Positions 33,632-47,538 are shown, counted from the first letter of the stretch. The stretch: DNA of 64,000 nt from Linnemannia schmuckeri (GCA_029449235.1 JANATG010000016.1:682001-746000), one strand, 5' to 3'. The notes: generated from the letters alone by a model not told the origin. A program made the numbers and translations.

Positions 33632-36621
33632 TCACAGGTAAAACACGTTCATACTCAAGCCTGTGAGAGGTCGCTGAATTAATTCGGGTAGATGGTCAAA
33701 GTTAGCATGGCGTGATATCCGGTCCTTAGTACCGTCGCTATCAAAGGCTTGCTCGGAAAAGTCGACAGTTCCTGGTGCAACCAACACAGTTCTAATACAA
33801 AGCGAAATATAAAAAGACGTGTGTGAGTCAATGTCAAAGTAATTTTACAAGAAAAAAAAGAAACCATACGCAGATAGTTTTGAAGCGTTCAAAGTACCTT
33901 TCATACTGTATAGGACCAATCTGTCGGAAAAGAACAGCCCGTTGTAGTTGCTGATGTTCTTCCCTTGCTGCAGAGAGCAACTGCCTGTCAAGTCTTCTAT
34001 CGCGTTCCTCCTTTGAAAAAAGACTCTCGATAAGCTGGTCCTTTGATTTGCTTCTCCAGTCCAATATCTCGAGATGAACCCCATGAGAGCGAGCCTGAGA
34101 TTCGTTGTATCCAAAGAGATGATGTGGAGGCATGTACGTCTTGTAAAAAATAACTCTTGTAATATATGCGTTGCTGTCCTGCCGATGAAATACTCCTAAT
34201 TATATGACAGGTCAACTTATTAAATATCGCGTCCCACGCAGTAACTTTATCCTTCCGAATAATACAAAAAATATAAAAAGAACATCAAAGCCTACCTGGT
34301 TTGGACGGATCGGTTGTGCAGAGAACATGATCGCCAGGTCCCACACTTCGGCAGTCTTGAAACCCAAGCGACTGTTTCTGAATCAAATCTATGGCAGGAA
34401 CCAAGCCTGCCTGATGAATGACGCCGAAAACGATGGCTAGCACACCGTTTAGTGCTAACCAGAGCGGCTACCAAATAAAGCAAGCAGTCAACATTCTTGG
34501 TTAATTTTTCACTATCCTTCATTGGGACCAATCCTTTGCGTCAACGAATCGCCCAGGCATCCTACCCAAAATTTCCGACCAAGTCTTGAAATCCTTCCAG
34601 AGAGTGAAACAACAAGTGGCAGGATCAATGGCGTCAAGAAGCGAGCTTCCTGGTGGGGCATCGAGGACAGCACCACCATACCACAAATTCCCGAATAGGT
34701 GAGTGCTTAAAGTGATGAGCACCAAAGAGAAAGGAAGCAAAAATATATGAATGTCGTACAGCAGTTGTCATCCGTATTGCGAAGAACATATGATGGTTGA
34801 GAGGTTAGTACTAGTGAAATAAAAATACCTGTAACAAGTTTAGACCGGCTTGACCAGTCGCGCGCCATGACTTTGCTTATGATGGTGGTCACTCCGATCC
34901 AGGCAAGATTGCCAAAGAGAACTGGGAAGTTCAAGAGCAGGTGAAAAAATCGAGGGTGTAATCCGTGGAGTGCCAAGTTGTCCTTGTCCAGATTATACTG
35001 CAAGTTATTCCACATGGTCACCGTCAGCGATCCTTGCACTGAAAGAGACTTCCAGCTCAGGGGACTGGTGGTAAAAATCTCCAAGAGTGTCATAGGCAAC
35101 CCATGAGGCTGCCGCGAGATGACAAGTTTCCCGAAGTAAATCGAATCGACAAAAATGGCAGCGGCAGACATTGACCCCAATCCAATTGCGAGAGGCATGC
35201 AGGCCTGCACAAAAGCAACTAGCCCTCGCAATCTATATCACAGAAAGGATGATGTCTTTGTAAGTAAGACAAAAGATAGTAGATGGATGACGCTCGTTCA
35301 TGCTAGTACAGATACCAACATACATCGATCGTCCCTTCCAAAACGATGCTTTTGCGTTGAGATAGAGCAGCATGAGACCAAAAGGGAACCCAAAAACTGC
35401 AAATGTGATCCTGGTGAATGTCCCAATAGCAAACAGAACGCCCAATAAAAACGTTAGGTGTATGGGAGAGGGTCTTGGCTGATGGGATCCTGTTGTTGGT
35501 GATACCGACGTGCCACTTGTTGAGGAAGGATGGAGGGAGGTAGTAGTCTTGGATAAAGTCAACGAAGGGATAGTTGAGGGTTCGTGTTCCTGTATAATTT
35601 TCCCAAGGACTACAGCACTGAGAGCCAAGACAAGGGTCTCGACAGTGTTGGAAAAGGGATGGGTATGATAGGCGAGAGTGACGTAGGACGACGCGACGAG
35701 AAGTAACGCGATCGAGGGCGACCGTCTGATTTGACGAGCCATGGTTACAATTGACCAGTCTAGTTCGTTGTGTACATATTATAAAACGCATTCTAGTTAT
35801 TTTCGCCTTTTTTCATAAAAATCCAATATCAATGAAAAATAACAGAAACATATAACATTTTCATGCTAGAGCAAAAAAAAAATACCAATGATAAGAGTGG
35901 CCAGAACAAATGCTAGGCGCTGGGTGAGGAAGAGAGCGCGCGAGGTCACAAAGTGATCTATGTGTGTAACATAATACAACAAACAACAAATAGTTGTTAG
36001 CCATGTGTTCCTAAGCGCAGGATTGGTGTCGCATGCTTTAGTGATGTGGTTGTGTGTTGCAATGCGATTTGTACCTGGATTGGTGCCGGCCCATTTCTTT
36101 ACGAAGAGGTACGGAATGCCTGTGGCGATAGCCCTGAGTAACAGGTAAAGAAACAGAGATGAGAGATGTTAGTAAGTAAGGAACGGAGAATGACTGCATT
36201 TGGGTGGTATAGAACGGATGATACTCACGGAATAATGATTGATCTGCAGGGGAGCTCTGGCTTATACTCCCACGGAATATCGACTTTGAAGCCAAAGACA
36301 TTGCCTATTTAATAAAGATGGGAGCATGTTCGCGTCAGTAACTGTCACTGTCACCGTCGCCAATACACGCCCGCACAATGGCCATGCTTCACTACTCGCA
36401 AGCGACGCGCCAAGTAATCGCTTTTGTGGCGCATAAGAGCGGGCTCGCAGGTTGGAGTCAGTCGGAGAAGAGGGGGAGTACTCACCAGCGGTAATCTCGG
36501 CAGACTGGAAGAACTCATCAGGATGGATATATCCAGGAGAGAGAGCAATGAAGAGACGGAAGGCCAAGAAGACAAGGTAAATGTTCCATGTGGCTCTTGA
36601 GAAGGGCCTGTACTGTTGCAT
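33632..36621 (-). CDS. smp3: GPI mannosyltransferase 4 (Smp3 / PIG-Z), GT22 family
   Basis: Ten exons: 36621-36486, 36304-36229, 36133-36075, 35957-35886, 35759-35324, 35232-34829, 34705-34566, 34467-34296, 34195-33898 and 33791-33632, totalling 650 residues. The enzyme adds the fourth mannose to the GPI precursor from dolichol-phosphate mannose at the ER lumenal face. Diagnostic features are HPDEFFQS (residues 33-40, catalytic acidic loop of GT22), PWEYKPELPCRS, YVTLAYHTHPFSNTVET (close to PIG-Z), YNLDKDNLALHG, PHQEARFLTPL (about 411-421) and FGVIHQAGLVP. Multiple membrane spans are evident. The exon carrying PHQEARF is only in frame after a 123-bp intron is removed. That intron has a TACTAAC branch site about 98 nt from its acceptor. 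It is divergent from nup160 (554 bp). Confidence 0.9.
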
Positions 36622-37175
36622 GGGAGGGAGATGAAGAGAGCGTACAAAGGTGGGACAAACAGGGTTATTTGTGGAAGAGATAAGAGCAGATGAGTGAGTG
36701 AGTGAGTGGAATGAGAGAGGAGTGGGGAATGGGCGAGCAGGCGAAATGGATTCGAACAGTTACAGTCGAATCGAGTGGCCTGGAGTGGAGCAGAGCGAGA
36801 GAACAGAGGAAAAGGAGAGTGTGCCCTTGTGTCTTTGGTAAAATAGGAGGGAGAAAGAACCGCCAGGAAGAAGATTTGATCGCACTTTCTTCAACTTCAC
36901 CTTTAAATAAGAAAAGAAAGCCACACATCTTCCTTTTTAAAAGAGAAACGAGACACAGAAAGATCGCTCCTTCCTTTTGATTTACAACAATAACAATCAG
37001 AGCAATTCTTTTCTCGCGGGATCACTGCCTCCTCCCTCTTACGTCCCTCAACCCGCCTCCCTGCCTGCCCACCTTCCGTTCACAAGCATAGAGATCGCAC
37101 TTTCACATCGACACCTGCTACAACCACCATCAATACATCAACTAGACAGCAAACAACAACCAACACGCAAACTCA
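36622..37175. promoter_or_regulatory. Bidirectional promoter region smp3 / nup160
   Basis: 554 bp separate the divergent ATGs. Each side is pyrimidine-rich on its own sense strand. No TATA box or specific site stands out. Confidence 0.45.
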
Positions 37176-40100
37176 ATGACACCCATCGCCCCCATGTGGT
37201 GGTTCAAGGAGGTCCCTGTCCAACCCCAGGCTTTTGTCGACGTCTCACGCTCCATCACCCATACCGTTCCTCGTCGCCAGACCATCTCCACATACCCCCA
37301 CACACCCAAGGACGACCCACGCCATTTTCAGAACCAAGGCGGCGTCTTTACCCCTCCTCATCAGCCAGAAAAGTCAGTCGTCTGGAGAACAAGCGAAAAC
37401 GCGACTATCCTCGACCTGATCTCTCTCTCTGGAAAGGAAAACGCCCCGACGCGCCAAATTTCCTTCCGGTTCCATGCGCCCATCGTGGCAGGGATCCACT
37501 TCGCACCCTTGACACAGCAGGGCGGGATTTCGATCGCGCTATTGACCACCGACAGCGTCCTTTATCGCCTCCATCTTACAGCCCTGAGTCATTTCCTCGA
37601 CCCCAACACTCCTCCTGGATACTCAACGTGCGCCCAGATCAAATGGACCAACGCTGGCGAGCCTACTCTATTCAGATATCTGGGAAGTAGACAAGCTGCC
37701 GTTGCATCTTCGAATGGTACACTCTACCTTGTCAAGACGGCATTATTATCGGATGACATGCATCGCCACGGTAAAACTACTTTCGATCTATTTCGTCTTG
37801 ATAGCATCTTGTTTTCGAGTTTTTTGCCTGCAAGCAAATTGCGACACGTTTAGTAACATGCTCCTTAACACGCGACTATAGAGCATGCTGAAATCAACGT
37901 CTACAATCTCCACGACGACTCACACCTCTTAAGCAGGATCCAACATGCCTCGACACTCCACACACTCTACAACAAATTTCAATCAACCCTTGAACGCAAC
38001 ATCTCAGTTCCTGCTGGGTTCCCAGAGGCCAAGGCACAGATGGATGTTGTGGCAATGGAAGCTCACCCGACCAAGGACGATACTTTTCTCTTTGCATTGT
38101 ATCAGGATAGAACGATCCGTGTTTGGTCGATGGGTCGTCGTCAATGCCTGCATGTTATGAGAACACCAATTTCGATCAACGATGCCGGTTATGTTCAAGA
38201 GACCATCGACTCTTCCCTCAAGTCTCACCTCAAAGTTTTATTCAACCCAGCCATGCCTGAGATCATTCGACTTTTGGCTTACATCCCATCTGACACCGAT
38301 TCCCAGCTCTCGATTTATACAGCCCAAATCGATCCAATCGGAAGTATGGAGTTCGTACCGGGTTCTCGTAGCACTTTTCGCTCGGAATCAGCAGCAGGAC
38401 CAGGAGGGAACAACTTGAACTTGATCTCTTTGGATGTTCTCTTGAATGACAGCCAAACCGGCTACACTGTGTGGGGTCTGTGGCAAGGCGACATGAGGAT
38501 ATCAATCAAGTACATGCACATCTATGATCCAGTGACTGAGCGGGAGCAATTTGATGCGATTGCTCAGAGGGAGCTCTTGGACGGTCGGTGGTGGTCGGTG
38601 GCGATGCAAGCGCCTCTGAGCGGCTTTATCAAGTCCATGAGCTCTTTCGTGGACTCTGACGATGATTATTCAGCATTCTTTGCCGATTATGCCTTTGCCT
38701 CTGGACGGTTCTCGGACAGGACAATCTTACTTGCTTTGCACTCCATTTTCAAGGACCGCACCTTCACCCTGGACTCTGATATCCAGCAACAGATCAAGGC
38801 CGCACTCACAGTCAGGACACCCGGCGAGAGATCGCAGGTCGTACAGAACAGGGACCGAGAAGACGAAATCATGGCGTGGACAAAGTTCATCTCGACGTGT
38901 GCCAAGATCGACCACGAGGCATCAGCACCCTTGGGTCTCTCCATCTCACCGAGCACAGGGTACATGGTTGTAATTAAGCAGGATACCATGAGCTTTTTAA
39001 GCGCGTGTGATGACTCTGAAGTGCTCTATCACACTTTCCAGGACAAGCAGTTCGAAGTCTCCCAGTTTATTTCAACGCCGCCTTCGCAACTCAGGAGTAC
39101 TTACACCAAGTTGCAGGATCTCAGCCTCCGTCAGGATATTGCCAAAGTCTTTATGGCGATGGAGGTATTGACACGGAACTTCAACGCCAAGTCGTCCAAG
39201 AACGTCGAGAAGGTCATCGCCCGGCTGTCGGCCACCAATGGGCCTCGGAACTTTATCGACGTCTTTGGTCAAGAGTACCTGCCGCACTATATTTCCAAGA
39301 CAGAGATGAATCGGGCTCGGAACTTCGTCAGCTCGTGCAATTCTCAGGATGTTTTCCAGTTTTTGGTCCAGCAGCTTCTGGACAACGTGGACGTGATTCC
39401 TTCAGGAATGGTGTCGAGCCGGTGCATTCTTACCTTTGAGGCACTAGTCTCTGCCAGTCTTCAGCAGCTTGCTGCTCGTCGATATGAGATCGCCCAGCAG
39501 TTTTTGGTCTTGATTACCATTCTCATAAGTGCTTCACCGTCTTCTCGCGGTTGGATTCAGGACGAAACTCAGCTCATCTCCCACTCTCTGCGGGCTACAC
39601 AATCCCTCTTGGTTCTCAAGTGGGTCTCTGGTCAGGCTCTTGTAACGGCACCTTCGGCATTTTCGGGATTGGAGAGTCAGCTCTCCCAGATGAATGTGAA
39701 GGAGACGTTTCGTGTCGCCAACCCCCAAACAACTGGGGCACGCCAGAGTCTGACAGGAACCTTGATGAGGACAATCTCTTATGGACAGGGCACCTACGGA
39801 CAGGTTGAATTGCCACTTCACCTGGCCATCCCTCGGGCCGTATCCAAGCTCATATATCATCTCGGACTGCTGAATAGGGATGGTGGCGGTGACGACGAAA
39901 GTCGACACTTTGCAGGATTGGCACAGAGACTTTCAGGATTGAAGGAGATGGGATTGCTGACAAGGTTTCTAGAGATTGTGCCGACGAGCTCATCGTTGTC
40001 GTATTACCGCGGCAAGGTCCTCCTGCACCAAGGCAAAGCTGCAGACGCATTGAAGCACTTTTTAGCCGTAACAGCTAGCTTTGGTAAGAGTAAGATGCTC

Positions 40101-42604
40101 TTGCATGGACGTTTTATTCATTCAACACCAAGTTCATCCTTTTATCCGTGTTTTGCTAACTTATTGTAACCTTTGTTTCTCATGACAGGCAACGACATCA
40201 ATAACGTGGAGCAGGAGCTCGATATTATACAGCTTGACTACAACACTCGGGTTCATCAAGGACAGGCCAGGCTTGAAGACTACTACGCCCATGTTATTGC
40301 CCTTTTGGCAGAGCACAATGCCCACGAGCAAGTCATGACTGTAGCGAGACTGTCTGTGCTTGATCTTTTGAAGGTAAAAAGTCTTCCATGGCATATGGTT
40401 ATATTTTGTGCAATAGGGGAATAACAGAGGACTGATAATAGATGAGATCTCGCGTGCTAATCGCTCTAGAACCCCAACGTCCAAGTATCCGAGATCCAGC
40501 TTCGCTCTCCTTTGAAGTACATGTTTACGTCAGCATTGGCGCTTGGGTTGTACGACCGAGCATACCAAACCATGATGCAGATAACAAACGAGGCAGTGTA
40601 AGTTCTTGACCTCATTGCATTTTATTCTGAAGAGGGGTGCTTTTATTTGACCGGTTAGATTCTGAAATATTTTTCTTTTACTCCACATAGGCGGAAACAA
40701 CAACTAAAAGAGTTGGTTTCGATTATGTGCCAGAAGGGGGATGGAGCTCAGCTGAGTTTGTTCCCGTTTCCTGGTCTGCAGGAGGATGTTGAACGTACGT
40801 TGGTTTCTATGGCACAACAAACGCCGGTTCTCTCCTTGCCCAACTACTACCGAGTTCTCTTCGCTTACCATACCTACCGTGGAGATTACAAGAAAGGTAC
40901 TTGCGTCTTGCACGAATTGATTTGATTTACAAAAATTGCGTCCATTTTGTTTTAAATGTTCTGATGGAATTAATTGGACTCTTTTGCTTCTCTGATTACT
41001 AGCTTCTACACATATGTATGAGTACGCAAGAAGACTGATGAGCTCTTTTCATCATACCGAATCAGCACTGCTGCTCCTTACTGAGGCATCGGAGACATAC
41101 TTGGCAGCCATTAACACTCTCCACCTGGCAGGCTCTGACTCTGCATGGGTAACTATTTTAAGTACCGGATATGGTCCAGACGAGGTAAGGATAGAATGCA
41201 ATGACGCGAAACAACTGTGACCATCGACTTCCAAGAAAGAACCGCAGGATTGAAGAGGTTGGTGTTTATAGCTTTGTTGAATTTTCCTCGCAATGTATAA
41301 TGTAGGTTTCCAAGAGGAGGCGTCTTTCCACCCTCTCGACTGCGTCTACCAGGTGCCCCATTGGTTTGTCTAACCGAGAGCGGGTCGAGAAAACCAATAA
41401 GGTGGAAGTTGTGTGTTTGTCCGATATGAAGAGAGAGTATGCTTTAGTTTTGGCCAAACTCCAACTTGTTCGCGAGATCCCCACGCATGTAGCGGCAGGT
41501 AAGCACAATTATCATTTGAAGGGCCACGAGGTGTTCGAGATCGTATTTAATATTAATGATGAAAAACAACAAATATCGACACTAGTTGCGTTTGCGCTTA
41601 CCCCTCGAGAGACGCAGGCCATGCTGCTGCGTCGTGGTTACCAGGATATGGCCACCTCATTGGGACTGCTGTATCAACTCGATCTGGACATTGTGTTCAA
41701 CAGCCTTGTCGATAGTTACCTTGTAGCGTTGTCCTCAGAGCAAAAGTAGGTCGCCTGAATTCAGCCTGTTGTTTATTGTCGTTGATTTGTATGGTCTCAA
41801 CTGATGACTGGAAAACTGATTTTTGTTCATGTGGCGTTGAATACTTTCAGCGAGCTGTTAGGAAAAGATGGCCTGCAAGGAGCTAACAGTGCAGCTGTCG
41901 ACAGGGCGCAGTCTGCTGCAGCACTGGTCATGCTTCAAAAGTATTTGGAAAAACATGACCATCCTGAAACCAACTATAAGCATCGACTCGAGGTGGTAGC
42001 AAGAATCCTGCAAAGAAATCCAGACTTCGACCTGCAGCCTTGGTTAACTCAGCACTACTTGGTACGTATCCTTTCTATCTTTGACCCGGGTTGCTTTTCA
42101 CGCTGCAATATCTCAATATATCCACACCACTTACATTTGCTGATTGTCTTGCAGACCCATAATCCGGAGGACTTGATTCGCCTGTATTTGAAGTTCAATG
42201 CTCTGGATGCAGCAGCCAAATTTTCGTCTACGGTGATTCAAACTGTAAGTGTGTCTTTGACAAGGTTCTATAAAGAGATTGTTGTTTGATAATTAGCCCA
42301 TTAGCTTCCTAACAATGACTTTGTATCGCTTTTGTCTTCGAATGTATATATTTATTAGGCATTGAACAAAGAGGAGGCGGTCTCTCGCCATTCGAATGCT
42401 CGCTGGCTGCCGTACACGCTTCTGGATGAGATCTTTGCGCTGTTGGCGGAGCAGATTCGCGAGGGCGAGGAGCAAGCTCAGGACAAAATAGTGGAAAATC
42501 GTTTGAAGGAGCTAAAGGCACTGAAGTCGCAGCTGGATAAGGATATCAGACTGTACATGGAGAGTGTCGAGCGCGAATCGATCTTTGGGAGCAAGCGGCA
42601 GTAG
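37176..42604 (+). CDS. nup160: Nucleoporin Nup160/Nup120 (Y-complex scaffold)
   Basis: Eleven exons: 37176-37770, 37882-40083, 40189-40373, 40470-40597, 40691-40896, 41003-41148, 41306-41498, 41586-41745, 41851-42061, 42155-42244 and 42359-42604, giving 1453 residues, close to metazoan Nup160 (about 1430) and longer than yeast Nup120. The N-terminal part is beta-propeller-like (APIVAGIHFAPLTQQGGISIALLTTD; HPTKDDTFLFALYQDRTIRVWSM). The rest is a helical solenoid (AYQTMMQITNEAV, LSLPNYYRVLFAYHTYRGDYKKA, RGYQDMATSLGLLYQLDLDIVF). It scaffolds the outer ring of the nuclear pore. The last exon carries charged helices (VENRLKELKALKSQLDKDI). The 87-bp intron at 41499-41585 is a multiple of three with no stop. 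Confidence 0.85.
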
Positions 42605-42905
42605 TGGGTCGTGGCGATGATAGTGACCATTGAGTTGAATGATAAAAATCGGGCAGACACCCTTTCCTTGTGCCGTTCTCACTTTAAAAAAAGGCAGTCC
42701 CTATTCCCTGTTTTGTGCAAATTGAAATGGGACAACAGAGAAAAGACGCGTTTGTTTGTGTTTTGTTTTTTTCGTCCCCTTTTGTCACTCTCATTTGCCA
42801 CACACACAGTTGGTACACCCATGCCGTAACTCGCACAAGTGAACAGCGAAACAAACAGACAGACACCTAGCCACAAAAAAGACATTATCGCTCGAGATCA
42901 TCCTG
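42605..42905 (+). other. Short gap between nup160 and mrc1
   Basis: About 300 bp hold the nup160 3' end and the mrc1 promoter/leader. T- and C-rich sequence (42751-42800) precedes the mrc1 start. Confidence 0.4.
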
Positions 42906-45900
42906 ATGTCAACCGGAATGGACAAAGACCTCATGGCTCTGATGGGCATCGAAGACGACGGGCCCTTCGACGCCGGTCTCGCAACCCAGCCTCTCGACCG
43001 GTCCCAATCCCAGGAACCATCAGATTTCTTCGAACCCAATTCCGACTCGGACACCGACCTGCCGCCAGTACCTCCAAAGGCAACATATCTGCTCGGCAGA
43101 CAATCACAACCATCTTCGGAATGTCGTCCTAGTCCTCCGTCTTCACCTCCACTCGCACCAAGGGCAAGCACCTCTGCCCTCTTTGCTCCGTCTCGCTGGC
43201 CTTGCTCTCCACCTCCACAGAGGCCAAAGGCAGTGTCATCATCCCTCTTCTCACCTGGTCTAAATCCATCCAAAGTTAAGGTCGCGAAGTCTCCCAAAAA
43301 GAATAGGGGTGGTGGGAACGACCTCCCCATGTTCAGCCCAACACTCAGCCCGCGTAAACCAAAACGATCCACATCGTCACTATCCCTAACCTCTCCCTCA
43401 CCCGCACCAAAGTCATCATCAATACGGTTTCCAGCAATCACTCTCCCTTTTCACGGCAAAGATGTTCGGACGACATCGCTCTCACCTGACCTTACTCCGA
43501 CTCTAGGACGCAGGCGAGGCCCAGCATCCCCAATGTCGTCCTACGAGCTTCAGAAGCAGACACTGGCCCTCTCTGACAACGATTCGGATATAAGCTCTTT
43601 GGAGGACAACTGCAACAACTCAGCTCCTCTCTCAGAGTCTCAGAAGGTTTCTTTGCGAGCTTCTTTCACTTTGGACGCGAATACGGACATGGAATTGGAC
43701 AGCGCCTCCGACGACGAACTCCCTACGGTGGATGCGGCAATCAAGGAGATCCCTCCGACGAACCGTCATTGGAGCCAGGATGGCGGCAAGAATATCGACG
43801 TTCACCGTAACGCGAACGATGACCGTGATCTGGAAGACATCATGTCGTCTCATGTCGGAGCCTCCAAAGAAATCAAAAAATCTAAGGCAGCGATTCTGAA
43901 GGAGCAGATGCAGATGCAGATGGAGAAGGAGCGATTGATGCGGAGCTCCACATTCAAGGTCGACCAACGGTTCAAGAAGCAGACATTATCAACGCTTTTG
44001 GAATCCGCCCAGTCGAAACTGTAAGTGCACAGGATATGGGATATAAATCAATTCATAAAAAATGACTTTCCATGTAAACAACATACAGTGCACTGACGTC
44101 GGGTCTATTGTGATTTTATTGGTTATTAATACTTAGCAAAGGGCAGTCAATTGTTTCTCAGAGTGTCCTACCAGCCCCAAATGTACCTAGTACTCCCTTG
44201 AAGAAACCTTTGCCAAGAACCATTGCTTTGGACGACAGCTCCGAAGATGAGACTGAGCAGGATGCAGAACGTCGGGAGGAAGAGGCTCAATGGAAACTCT
44301 CGGCAACAAAGGCGCTGCTCCTTTCTTCCATTCCAAAAAAGGAGCGCGGCATGATTTCTCGAGAGCTCAAAGCAGGCGCTGGACCTGTGTCAATTGACCG
44401 TCGACTGGAACTGGAGAGGACGCTCCGGATGTCCCCACTTTCCAACAAGATCCAGAACATGAACCTGAACAACGCATCAGCGACTTTATCGCCCTCCTCC
44501 TCTTCGACATCAACAAAAGTCTCACCTCCACCTAAGCCTGACTTTTCCCATAGTCTGAGCATGAGGCTGACTTCTCCGCAGAGGAGCCAGAGAACTGACA
44601 CCGTCACCAACATTCACCAGTTCAACCTTCAGATGGAGCGACAACTCGCCAAAACCCACCTTATGCGGCGCAAGAAACTGGAGGACGAGGCCAAGAAATC
44701 TGGAACGTGGAGATCACCAGAGGAGCATGCAGCAGAGCAGTTGAGGATCGAAGAAAAACGGAGCCAAGGCCTTGATCCAGACGAAGAGGCCGACGATGAG
44801 GAAGACAAAGACTACAATCCTGGGGGTAAAACTGTCGAAGAAAGTGATAGCGAAATGGACCGCGGCAGCGGCAACGAACTTGGATCGGAGGAACTAGATA
44901 ACGACACTGAAGGGGAGGACGTTGGAAGGCTGGAGGGACTCGCTCAAGACTCTGGAGACGAAGCCGCTGTTGGTAACGGGGATGAAGCTCGTGGTGGCGA
45001 AGATAGCGACGATGACCACGTTGACAGCGGCCGCCGTAACCATAATGACGAGGATGGCGAGCATGACGAGAATGCCGAGGATGACGAGGATGATGAGGAC
45101 GAAGATACCGGTGAGGATGAAGAGGAGAGGGTTGCCCCAGTCAAGAAAAACCGGAGGAAGACTGTCATTGGAGACGATGAAGATCTCAAGGTCGTTGTTG
45201 TCGATCGTAGCAGAGCCATTGTTGAATCAGAAAACGACGACCAGGATGGAGGCAGCGGCGCGGACGAAATTGGTTCGGGTAGCGATGTTGGCGAGGATGA
45301 CGATGTTAGCGATATCGAGCAAGACATGGAGGGAGTTGATGGCACCCAGGGTTTTGGCGCATTCTTCGAATCTAGCTATGATCCCAACAAGTCCAAGAAG
45401 GCAGGAGCCATGTCGACGCTTGGTCGAGCGCCGGCTTCCATGACGGACTCGTCCCTATCGCCCATTGTGAGCAGCGACCCAATCCAACTCCAGGCCAGCT
45501 ACGGGAACACCCAAGGATCGATTGATGACGCCTTGGACTTTCTTTCTGGAAAATTCCCTACGCAGACTCAGCATGTCAGCAGCTCATTTACTAAGTCTGC
45601 TACCTCAGAGTCTCAAGTACCTCCGACACTGGAATCTCAAGATTCGACAGGGTTCAAATCTCAAATATCTGCGAGCATGGAGCCTCGATTTGTCGACGAT
45701 GACAACCTTAATGAAACGACATCCGACCCCGCCCTTCCCAGATCCAGGAGCGCGTTTGAAGTCATGTCAATGGCGATGAACCAGGAATCCGGACTGCGGA
45801 GACTTCACAAACGAGAGGCGAAGCCCAAGCGTGGCCCAAACTACAAGAATGAGAAGTCAGCATTCATCGAATACGAGGCTGAGGAAGAGGAGGATGAATA

Positions 45901-47538
45901 CATGGGTATGGGAGGAATCGACTATGAATCTGACGTGGACCAAGACGACTATGACCTGGGGGATGGTATGGTCGACACCACTGTCGTCATTGACAGCCAA
46001 GATGTAGAAAATGTCAAACAGCTGCACATGTAAGAAGGAGTCAATATGTTTAACTATTTATACGCTCTTAACCATGTCTGATGTACCTTATCTAATATTT
46101 TTTCTTTTAATTTTCAATCCAGGAAACATGAGCAGGATCAGCATGATAAAGAGATCTCAGACCTCGTTCACGGCATTGCAGCCGGTAATTTGTGGAAGCG
46201 GCGCAATGGGCAGATCGATGACCTTGACCTTTTCGACGAGGAGGACATGGATGGTCGTTTCCGTCGAAAGAAGAAGCTCAAGGTGTCGGAGAAGTTTGAG
46301 AAGCTCGGTAAGTTGACATTTAGCTATCTCGTATATTTTGATATGATCTTTGAAGTTGGCAGACCTTACCCTCATGTTGCTAATCCTGTCCTTCATTTTT
46401 TTTGTTTGATTCTACAATAGCCGACAACCCAAACACCGCGGCATTTGCAAGAGCTTTCAAGAAGAATATGGATGATGACCAACTAGTCTTTTTGAGCGAT
46501 GCAGATGAAAGTGCCGAGGAGGACGGGTCATCGAAGGACGATCAGGGTGGCCCTTCTAGCGCCGCAACGGACCGACAACATCAAATGTCAAAGGACACAG
46601 AGTCGAGTGAAGATGACACAGAGTCGAGTGAGGAGGACGAAGGCGAATCACTGAACATGGACAAGAGACAGGCGAGGTTGCAAAAGGCGCGTCTGGTTCG
46701 CGACGAGAGCGATCAGAGTTTCTATGGCTCGATGGACCCTAATGCAATCACAGCTATGACCAAAGGACAAGTTTTACCATTCGGTATTGCTCTTGACGAC
46801 TGGCTCATGGAAGATTCCAAGGCTCTTAAACCCCTTTCGACTTCAACGCCTGTCCGAACTTCATCAAAGGCGACGGACTCGTTAACTCGCGAGATATTTG
46901 CCTCTCAAGCTGACACCATTGACGAGTACAAGGACGTCATGCGGCGCACAAAGGTCATCCGAGACATTCTGGATGGGGTGGACGAGGTTGTTGAGGATGG
47001 AGCCATGACGTCGCCCTCGCGCGCGAAATCATCCTTGTCTGGTTTGCTGGATAGGATCGTTGATCGCACGTCGTTGTCAGACTCGTCTATGGCCCGTTCT
47101 TCTGTGGATGCTCCATCTGGATTTGTGCAAAGCTCCTCGCACAACGACGTTGATGTCAGCGCCATTGTGCGACCACGTACACTGGCTCGCCAAAACTCTT
47201 CCTTCTTGTCCGAGGATCGACGCAACCAGTTTCTGAGCACTGTAGGCGAGGACAGCCGAGGCGGGAATGCATCTACGCGTGTTGTAAAAGAGGTCAACCG
47301 GCGCAAGATGGCCTTTGCAACGTCCAAGAAGTCGAATTCGACAGGCTCGTTCTCGACATCTTCCTCTGCGGCTGCTGTGACTGTTACTTCTACCAAAACG
47401 ACAACGACGACAGCCACAACTTCAGTGACAAGGACAGCCAAAATTGCATCACTGAAAACTGCGGGCGTTCAACGTGCTCCTAGCGCAAGTGGGTCAGGCC
47501 GACTGCTGCAGATTTTGTCGCTCGAGGGGGAGGAGTAA
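42906..47538 (+). CDS. mrc1: Mrc1/claspin, replication checkpoint mediator
   Basis: Four exons: 42906-44020, 44137-46029, 46123-46307 and 46421-47538, giving 1436 residues. Mrc1/claspin travels with the replication fork and relays the ATR/Mec1 signal to the effector kinase. The MRC1-like domain spans the exon 2-4 junctions (about residues 930-1050). It begins at KSAFIEYEAEEEEDEYMGMGG, continues through HDKEISDLVHGIAAGNLWKRR and RFRRKKKLKVSEKFEKL, and ends at NPNTAAFARAFKKNM. Several SQ/TQ sites, the usual checkpoint-kinase targets, occur in clusters (ATQ, RSQSQ near the N-terminus; TQTQ, ESQ, KSQ around residues 830-870). A very acidic region lies at about 580-760. A direct 21-bp repeat encodes TESSEDDTESSEED near 46600. 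It lies downstream of nup160 and is convergent with srp72 (197 bp gap). Confidence 0.87.

Noticed and set aside
34519..34740. 73-codon minus frame in the smp3 region
   Set aside because: It is out of frame with smp3; the alternative frame encodes the diagnostic PHQEARF block after splicing.
36977..37690. 237-codon frame overlapping the nup160 start
   Set aside because: It is a shadow of nup160 exon 1 in another frame, and only the nup160 frame carries conserved sequence.
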